Positions 5,137 through 8,951 of a stretch of 8,951 bases of DNA are shown here, piece by piece. The position numbers and the translations under genes were made by a program. Within the stretch, counting starts at the first letter, position 1, and each line of letters starts with the position of its first letter. Under the pieces are notes generated by a model. It was given only the letters and a program-made list of their open reading frames with translations, made no database searches and was not told the DNA's origin. This DNA comes from DATKEG01 sp035544515 (GTDB lineage: Bacteria; Acidobacteriota; Vicinamibacteria; Fen-336): NCBI GenBank assembly GCA_035544515.1, contig DATKEG010000083.1:1-8951 (forward strand), read 5' to 3'.

Positions 5137-7233
5137 CGCATACAGCCTGATCTCCCCGATGCGCCACGGCATGAGAAACGGGTCGGGCTCCTTGACCCGC
5201 AGGCGAACGGCGCGCAGGGGCCGGGGCTCGATGTCGATGTCCAGCCGCGCCTCACGCGGCCGGTGCACCAGCCAGTCCAGGAGCCGCTCGTACGCGGGGC
5301 CGGCGTCCCACTCGATCTCGCGCGGCGGTCCGAGGACGGGCTCGCCGATGAGGCGGATGCGCGTCGGGAACTCGTAGGGCGAGCCGATCGCGATGGAGAT
5401 GCGGGCCACGGCCGCCGGCTCGGCCAGCTCGACCCGGTAGAAGTCGCCGAGGCTCGCGTCGTCGTGCGTGGTCCAGGAGGTGTCGGGGTCGCCGTCCACC
5501 GCCCGCCGGGCGCCCGGCACCGACGCGCCGAGGCGCCAGCCTTCCCGAGGGATCTCCCGCAACCCGGGGTGCGCCGTGTCCGGCACGGAGAGGCGCAGTC
5601 CCCGCGCGCGCGAGAGCCGCAGCACGCGGTGACCCTCGGCGAAGGGCCCCACGACCCGCCAGCGGTCGCTCACGGGCAGGGGCACCTTGAAGTCCGGCCG
5701 GACGACCACCGCGTCCACGCCGAACCGCTCCAGGAAGGCCACGGTCTCGGGCGCGGGGAACTGGAAGAGCCGCCAGCGCGCGAAGCGGTAGGCCGGCGGG
5801 AAGTAACCGGTGAAGCCCTGCACCGTGCGCTTCCAGTGCGCCGTCGAGAAGTACATGGGCAGGGCGCCGGCGCGGTCGAGGAAGTACTGCGGCTCCGGGA
5901 CCTCGGCCACGACGCGGACGTCGTCCTGGTCCGCCAGCCACCGATAGACCGACGGGATCTGCTCGCCGGCGGGCAGCGGCACCAGGGGCAAGGGGGCGGA
6001 AAAATGCTCGACGAAGGTGAGGGCCACCAGCGCGGCGGCGGCGCCGGTGCCGACGCGAAGGCGCACCCGCGCCAGCCCCGCGGCGGCCAGCGGGGCCAGG
6101 CCCAGGACGACGAACAGGGCGAACCGCTCGGGATAGCGAACGCCGTCGAACCCGGGCACGAACCGATGCAGGAACGCGTACGGCGCCGGCTCCAGCGTCC
6201 ACGGCCCCGCGCGCAGCACCGGCCCCGCGCTCAACACCACGCCCGCCGCGACGAAGACGACGAGCAGCGGGCGAACGCGGTCGAAGGCCGGCCAGCGGCC
6301 GCGCGCGGCCAGCGCCCCCACCAGGCCGAGGACCACGGGCACGAAGCCGAGGAAGTGGGCCGCGTCCGCGTTGGTGCGCTCGGACGACCCGAGCCACGGT
6401 TCGTAGAGCCGGTTTCCGTGCAGGACGTCGAGGTAGCGGTCGAGCGCCACCGGCTCGGGCATCGAGCGGGTGAACGCGAACGCGCGCGCCGTCCTCACGT
6501 AGGGGATGAAGAAGAGCGCGGTGAGCGCCGCGGCGAGGCCGAGGCCGAGGAGCAGCGGCCGCAGGGGCGGCCGCTCCGCGCGGTGCCCATGGTAGAGCAG
6601 GGCCAGCAGCGGCACGGCCGCGAAGGGAGCGTAGAGCGCCCAATACATGCAGCTCAGGCTCTGGAGCGCGTAGAAGAGCCCGGCCGCCCAGCCCCACCCC
6701 GGCCGGCCGGTCCGGAAGAAACGGACGAGCGCGAGCAGGAGGAACGGGAACCACTGGTTGGACAGGATCTGCAACCGGACGAGCTCGTTGATGTTCCAGG
6801 TGTGGAAGGCATAGAGGACGCCGGCGCCGAACGAGGCCAGGGTATCGCCGATCAGCTCGCGCGCCAGGAGGTACATCCCCAGCCCGGCCAGGGCCAGGCT
6901 CAAGAGCGCGGCCACGTTGTGGGCGAGCACGTCGTTCCCGGTGAGGAGGGCCGCCGGAGCCGAGAGCAGCGCCGGGACGAAGAGGTGCTCCGAGAACGCC
7001 AGCGAGTCGCGGTAGGGATGGAAGGCGTTGCCGTCGAAGAGGGACAACGGGTGGCGCGGCAGGGCGTGACGCACGTGGGCCATGGCCCAGACGTTCAGGG
7101 GCGGGGTGCCCTGGCCGTAGACGTGATCGGCGGCGTCGCGCGCCAGTGGCCAGGTGGCGAGGACGGAGAGGCCGAGGTAGGCGACCCCGACCAGCGCCGG
7201 CCGCCACACGGCGCGCGCGCGAAGGAGGGTCAT
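5116..7233 (-). CDS. GT-C-like multi-pass membrane protein with C-terminal F5/8 type C-like domain
   Basis: Probable lipid-linked-sugar-dependent glycosyltransferase-like protein of the inner membrane, 705 aa from ATG 7233 (MTLLRARAVW, then the first membrane segment). I count about 10-12 hydrophobic segments between residues 11 and 412. The first outer loop carries LNVWAMAHVRHAL, then PLSLFDGNAFHPYRDSLAFSEHLF, which I recall as the signature of a large uncharacterised GT-C-like family; the usual Asp before Pro in that loop appears as Thr (GQGTPPLN). Residues about 415-565 form a soluble region (SVYRWLADQDDVRVVAEVPEP, QGFTGYFPPAY, FGVDAVVV). Residues about 567-698 resemble an F5/8 type C (discoidin) domain: RAVDGDPDTSWTTHD, FYRVELAEPAAVARISI, and a closing RIGEIRLYAP. 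That domain usually binds carbohydrate and would face the periplasm. The gene is divergent from the SGNH hydrolase. The membrane class is sure; enzymatic activity is not. Confidence 0.85.
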   Translation of the reverse strand: MTLLRARAVWRPALVGVAYLGLSVLATWPLARDAADHVYGQGTPPLNVWAMAHVRHALPRHPLSLFDGNAFHPYRDSLAFSEHLFVPALLSAPAALLTGNDVLAHNVAALLSLALAGLGMYLLARELIGDTLASFGAGVLYAFHTWNINELVRLQILSNQWFPFLLLALVRFFRTGRPGWGWAAGLFYALQSLSCMYWALYAPFAAVPLLALLYHGHRAERPPLRPLLLGLGLAAALTALFFIPYVRTARAFAFTRSMPEPVALDRYLDVLHGNRLYEPWLGSSERTNADAAHFLGFVPVVLGLVGALAARGRWPAFDRVRPLLVVFVAAGVVLSAGPVLRAGPWTLEPAPYAFLHRFVPGFDGVRYPERFALFVVLGLAPLAAAGLARVRLRVGTGAAAALVALTFVEHFSAPLPLVPLPAGEQIPSVYRWLADQDDVRVVAEVPEPQYFLDRAGALPMYFSTAHWKRTVQGFTGYFPPAYRFARWRLFQFPAPETVAFLERFGVDAVVVRPDFKVPLPVSDRWRVVGPFAEGHRVLRLSRARGLRLSVPDTAHPGLREIPREGWRLGASVPGARRAVDGDPDTSWTTHDDASLGDFYRVELAEPAAVARISIAIGSPYEFPTRIRLIGEPVLGPPREIEWDAGPAYERLLDWLVHRPREARLDIDIEPRPLRAVRLRVKEPDPFLMPWRIGEIRLYAPAGSGD

Positions 7234-7248
7234 GGCGGTGAGTGGCCG

Positions 7249-7254
7249 ATTATA
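7249..7254 (-). promoter_or_regulatory. Consensus -10 element for the GT-C-like gene
   Basis: The minus strand reads TATAAT, a perfect -10 hexamer that stands out in this GC-rich DNA. It ends 15 nt before the ATG at 7233, so the leader would be only about 8-10 nt and has no Shine-Dalgarno sequence. No convincing -35 exists at 16-18 bp (CCGTGT at 7277-7272). Confidence 0.55.
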
Positions 7255-7282
7255 GGCGCGGTTGTCCCGGCACACGGCGCGG
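7255..7282. repeat. Direct repeat GGCGCGG x2 in the divergent promoter region
   Basis: GGCGCGG occurs at 7255-7261 and 7276-7282, starts 21 bp apart (two helical turns). The first copy lies between the minus-strand -10 and the plus-strand -35, the second inside the plus-strand promoter spacer. A regulator bound here could affect both genes. All-G/C heptamers recur easily by chance in this composition. Confidence 0.25.
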
Positions 7283-7290
7283 CTTACCAT
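7262..7290 (+). promoter_or_regulatory. Candidate promoter for the SGNH hydrolase (leaderless start)
   Basis: TTGTCC (7262-7267) is followed by a 17-bp spacer and TACCAT (7285-7290, four of six -10 matches). The -10 ends 8 nt before the in-frame GTG at 7299, so transcription would begin at or within about two bases of that codon. This favours GTG 7299 over the upstream in-frame GTG at 7242, which would lie upstream of the transcript and within the divergent leader. Confidence 0.4.
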
Positions 7291-7298
7291 GCCCGCGG

Positions 7299-8309
7299 GT
7301 GCCCGCTCCAGCCTCCGAGGTCCGGTTCTCGTTCGGGCGATCCGTCTTCTTCTCCGCCCTCATCGTGAGCGCGGTCTTCCTGCTGGCCGAAGGCGCGCTG
7401 CGCGTGGTCGGGGTGGGCCGGCCCATCCGGCCACGGCTGCTGCTGCGCGCCATGGACGTGGACATCCAGTTCCCGTTCATGCAGCCGGACCCGGCGCTCT
7501 TCTGGGCCCCGCGCCCCGGCTGGCGCGGCGAATTCCTCGGGCACTCCGTCACCATCAACCGGCTCGGCCTGCGGGGCCCCGAGCCCTCCGCGGGGCGCGG
7601 GCGGACCAGGCGCCTGGTCACCTTCGGCGACTCGATCACCTTCGGCTATGGCGTCGGCGACGCCGACACCTACGCGCACCAAGCCGGAGCGCTCCTGGCC
7701 CCCCGGGGCGTGGAGGCGGTCAACGCCGGCGTCACGGGATACACGAGCCACCAGGTGCTCGGCTTGCTGCGCCGCGTCTCGCCCGAGCTGGGCATCGACG
7801 TGGCGACCTTCTGCGTCGGCTGGAACGACGGCACACAGAGGGTCGTGGACGACCGCGAGTTCGCCCGCCGGCTCGCTCTGTCCATGGCCGTGGAGGGATG
7901 GGCCGATCGGCTCTACCTCTACCGGCTGATGAAGAAGGCCTATCTGCGCGCCGCGCTGGCCGAGGCCACGCCCCAGACGCGCAAGCCTCGCGTCGGCCTC
8001 GCGCAGTACCGCGAGAACCTGGAGGCCATCGTACGGGAGTGCCGGAGGCGCGGGATCCGCCCGGTGTTCATCGCGCTGCCGCGGCGCCGGCAGGGCGAAC
8101 CGCGCTTCCATTCGCCCTACATGGACGCCATGAAGGAGCTGGGCCAGGGCCTCGGCGTCCCGGTGCTGGGCGCCGGCGTTCTCGGCGTGGAGACCTCGCC
8201 GGAGGACAACGCGCCGCACTTCATCGACCTCCTGCACTTCAGCGCCAGCGGCCACCGGATCCTGGCCGAGGAGATCGCGCGCCAGCTCGTGGAGAGGGGA
8301 ATACTGTAA
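7299..8309 (+). CDS. Membrane-anchored SGNH/GDSL hydrolase
   Basis: Predicted serine esterase or acyl-hydrolase, 336 aa from GTG 7299, tethered by one N-terminal membrane segment (about residues 13-35) with the catalytic domain outside the membrane. All four blocks of the SGNH family are visible: VTFGDSITFGYGV with nucleophile S112; NAGVTGYTS with the block II Gly (G144); CVGWNDG with N176; and DLLHFSASGH with D310 and H313 completing the catalytic triad. A region before the first block (LFWAPRPGW, INRLGLRGPE, about 67-94) is one I associate with SGNH enzymes of exopolysaccharide and surface-glycan loci. An in-frame GTG at 7242 would add 19 residues, but it lies upstream of the proposed promoter. 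No Shine-Dalgarno sequence precedes GTG 7299. Likely substrates are acyl or acetyl esters on an envelope glycan or lipid, which is inferred. Its neighbour on the divergent side is the GT-C-like protein. Confidence 0.9.
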   Translation: MPAPASEVRFSFGRSVFFSALIVSAVFLLAEGALRVVGVGRPIRPRLLLRAMDVDIQFPFMQPDPALFWAPRPGWRGEFLGHSVTINRLGLRGPEPSAGRGRTRRLVTFGDSITFGYGVGDADTYAHQAGALLAPRGVEAVNAGVTGYTSHQVLGLLRRVSPELGIDVATFCVGWNDGTQRVVDDREFARRLALSMAVEGWADRLYLYRLMKKAYLRAALAEATPQTRKPRVGLAQYRENLEAIVRECRRRGIRPVFIALPRRRQGEPRFHSPYMDAMKELGQGLGVPVLGAGVLGVETSPEDNAPHFIDLLHFSASGHRILAEEIARQLVERGIL

Positions 8310-8327
8310 CGCCACCGGGCGTGAGCC

Positions 8328-8345
8328 GCGGAGCAACCGCTCCGC
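8328..8345. terminator. GC-rich hairpin between convergent genes
   Basis: GCGGAGC (8328-8334), loop AACC, and GCTCCGC (8339-8345) form a perfect 7-bp stem with a 4-nt loop. It starts 18 nt after the SGNH stop and ends 20 nt from the stop of the minus-strand gene. Only TT follows on the plus strand and no T-run on the minus strand, so it is an atypical intrinsic terminator. Its position in the 56-bp gap suits a bidirectional stop. Confidence 0.5.
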
Positions 8346-8365
8346 TTCGAGAGCCGGACGTGGCC

Positions 8366-8951
8366 CTACTTCGGGAACTTCAGGTCCAGGAGCAGGCGCA
8401 CGTTGATCTGGACCTGCGTCATCCGCCCTCCGACCATGATCTGCACGGGGATGGCCACTTCGGCTTCCGCGGGCGTGCCCGGCTTCACCTCGATCGAAAC
8501 GGGCACGACGGTCGGCACCGCCGGCCGCGCCGACGGGGGCGGCGTGAGCGGCGGCGGCAGGCGCACGGGCGGCGAAGGCCGCGGTGTCTCGGGCGCGCGC
8601 GCGGGGGCGGGCATCCGCCGCGGCGGCTCGCTCTCCGGCGGGTCGAGCACGATCTCCTCGACGTCCTCTTCTATCGGCTGGAACTCCACGGACGGCGGCG
8701 GCCGGCGCAGGCGCTCGCGAAGCTCGTCGGTCTCCGGCCCGCTGCGCGCCAGCGTGTCGTGGCCGGGCCGCGGCTTGGGGTTCGTGTTGTCGAGCACCTC
8801 CGAGTCGTCCACCTCGAGCGAGAGCTCATCTTCGTCGGGCTGCAGCTCCAGCGACTCGAGCACGTCCTCTTCCCCGCCCGGCGTGGGGGGCAGGGTGGCG
8901 GTGACCGCCGCGGGGGGGCGCGCGGGCGACGGCGCCGGGCGGGGCGGGGAC
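8366..8951 (-). CDS. 3' part of an acidic, proline-rich protein of unknown function (partial)
   Basis: The frame is open from the window edge to TAG at 8366-8368, giving 194 visible residues; the true start lies outside. A GTG at 8863 is not a convincing start because the frame continues upstream with the same composition. In order: a Pro/Ala-rich stretch; an acidic stretch with two similar units (SLELQPDED and SLEVDDSE); a charged segment ending VEFQPIEEDVEEIVLDPPE; a Pro/Arg-rich linker (RLPPPLTPPPSARP); and a compact 45-residue end with alternating hydrophobics (VPVSIEVKP, EVAIPVQIMV, VQINVRLLLDLKFPK) that looks beta-rich and may be a small folded domain. The low-complexity middle suggests a flexible linker joining an unseen N-terminal domain to this end. 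I do not recognise the family. It is convergent with the SGNH hydrolase. Confidence 0.7.
   Translation of the reverse strand, partial: SPPRPAPSPARPPAAVTATLPPTPGGEEDVLESLELQPDEDELSLEVDDSEVLDNTNPKPRPGHDTLARSGPETDELRERLRRPPPSVEFQPIEEDVEEIVLDPPESEPPRRMPAPARAPETPRPSPPVRLPPPLTPPPSARPAVPTVVPVSIEVKPGTPAEAEVAIPVQIMVGGRMTQVQINVRLLLDLKFPK

Noticed and set aside
5252..7207. Second minus-strand frame of 651 codons inside the GT-C-like gene
   Set aside because: It lies wholly within a gene with clear membrane segments and a recognisable C-terminal domain. This frame gives an Arg/Pro/Ala-rich product without hydrophobic segments.
1627..7368. Plus-strand open frame of 1913 codons spanning the antisense of the deacetylase, the ParB-fold gene and the GT-C-like gene
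   Set aside because: It runs antisense or out of frame through three well-supported genes. Its translation is dominated by Arg, Gly, Ala, His, Gln and Glu with no domain or motif. Stop-free shadow frames are expected in DNA this GC-rich.
7284..8336. Minus-strand frame of 350 codons opposite the SGNH hydrolase
   Set aside because: The plus strand carries all four SGNH catalytic blocks. The antisense product is His/Gln/Ala/Glu-rich with no family features.
1..8951. Defence island, prophage, integron or CRISPR
   Set aside because: No integrase, transposase, phage structural gene, repeat-spacer array, tRNA or attachment-site repeat is visible, and base composition and codon pattern are uniform across the window.

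Overview
The window is a GC-rich stretch of chromosome (about 70 % by eye, with nearly every third codon position G or C). It is densely packed and has no tRNA, rRNA, CRISPR array, insertion sequence or phage gene that I can see. The protein families and base composition suggest an environmental bacterium of the Acidobacteriota, Methylomirabilota/Rokubacteria or Myxococcota type. That placement is an inference from family resemblance, not from a marker gene.

Layout from left to right: (1) the last 37 codons of an unrecognised plus-strand gene; (2) dinB, the Y-family DNA polymerase IV, plus strand; (3) a large secreted PIG-L/LmbE-type deacetylase with extra beta-sandwich-like regions and a C-terminal amidotransferase-like domain, minus strand; (4) a 188-bp divergent promoter region; (5) a ParB/sulfiredoxin-fold protein without a recognisable DNA-binding helix-turn-helix, plus strand; (6) a multi-pass GT-C-like membrane protein ending in an F5/8 type C-like carbohydrate-binding domain, minus strand; (7) a very short divergent promoter region; (8) a membrane-anchored SGNH/GDSL hydrolase, plus strand; (9) a hairpin; (10) the 3' part of an acidic, proline-rich minus-strand protein that runs off the window.

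Strands alternate gene by gene, so no operon is visible apart from a possible link between the first partial gene and dinB. Two convergent pairs overlap at their stop codons (CTAG at 1333-1336 and CTAA at 5116-5119). Each overlap is bracketed by two copies of a palindromic GC octamer. Several starts lack a Shine-Dalgarno sequence and instead have a -10-like TANNNT box just upstream, which suggests leaderless or very short-leader transcripts.

Three of the genes (deacetylase, GT-C-like protein, SGNH hydrolase) would act at or outside the membrane on glycans or acyl groups. They may contribute to envelope polysaccharide modification, but nothing in the sequence ties them into one pathway. I see no clear novel defence or mobile system. 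The best candidates for new biology are the HTH-less ParB-fold protein, the deacetylase with its amidotransferase-like tail, the GT-C/F5-8C fusion and the palindrome-bracketed convergent stops.
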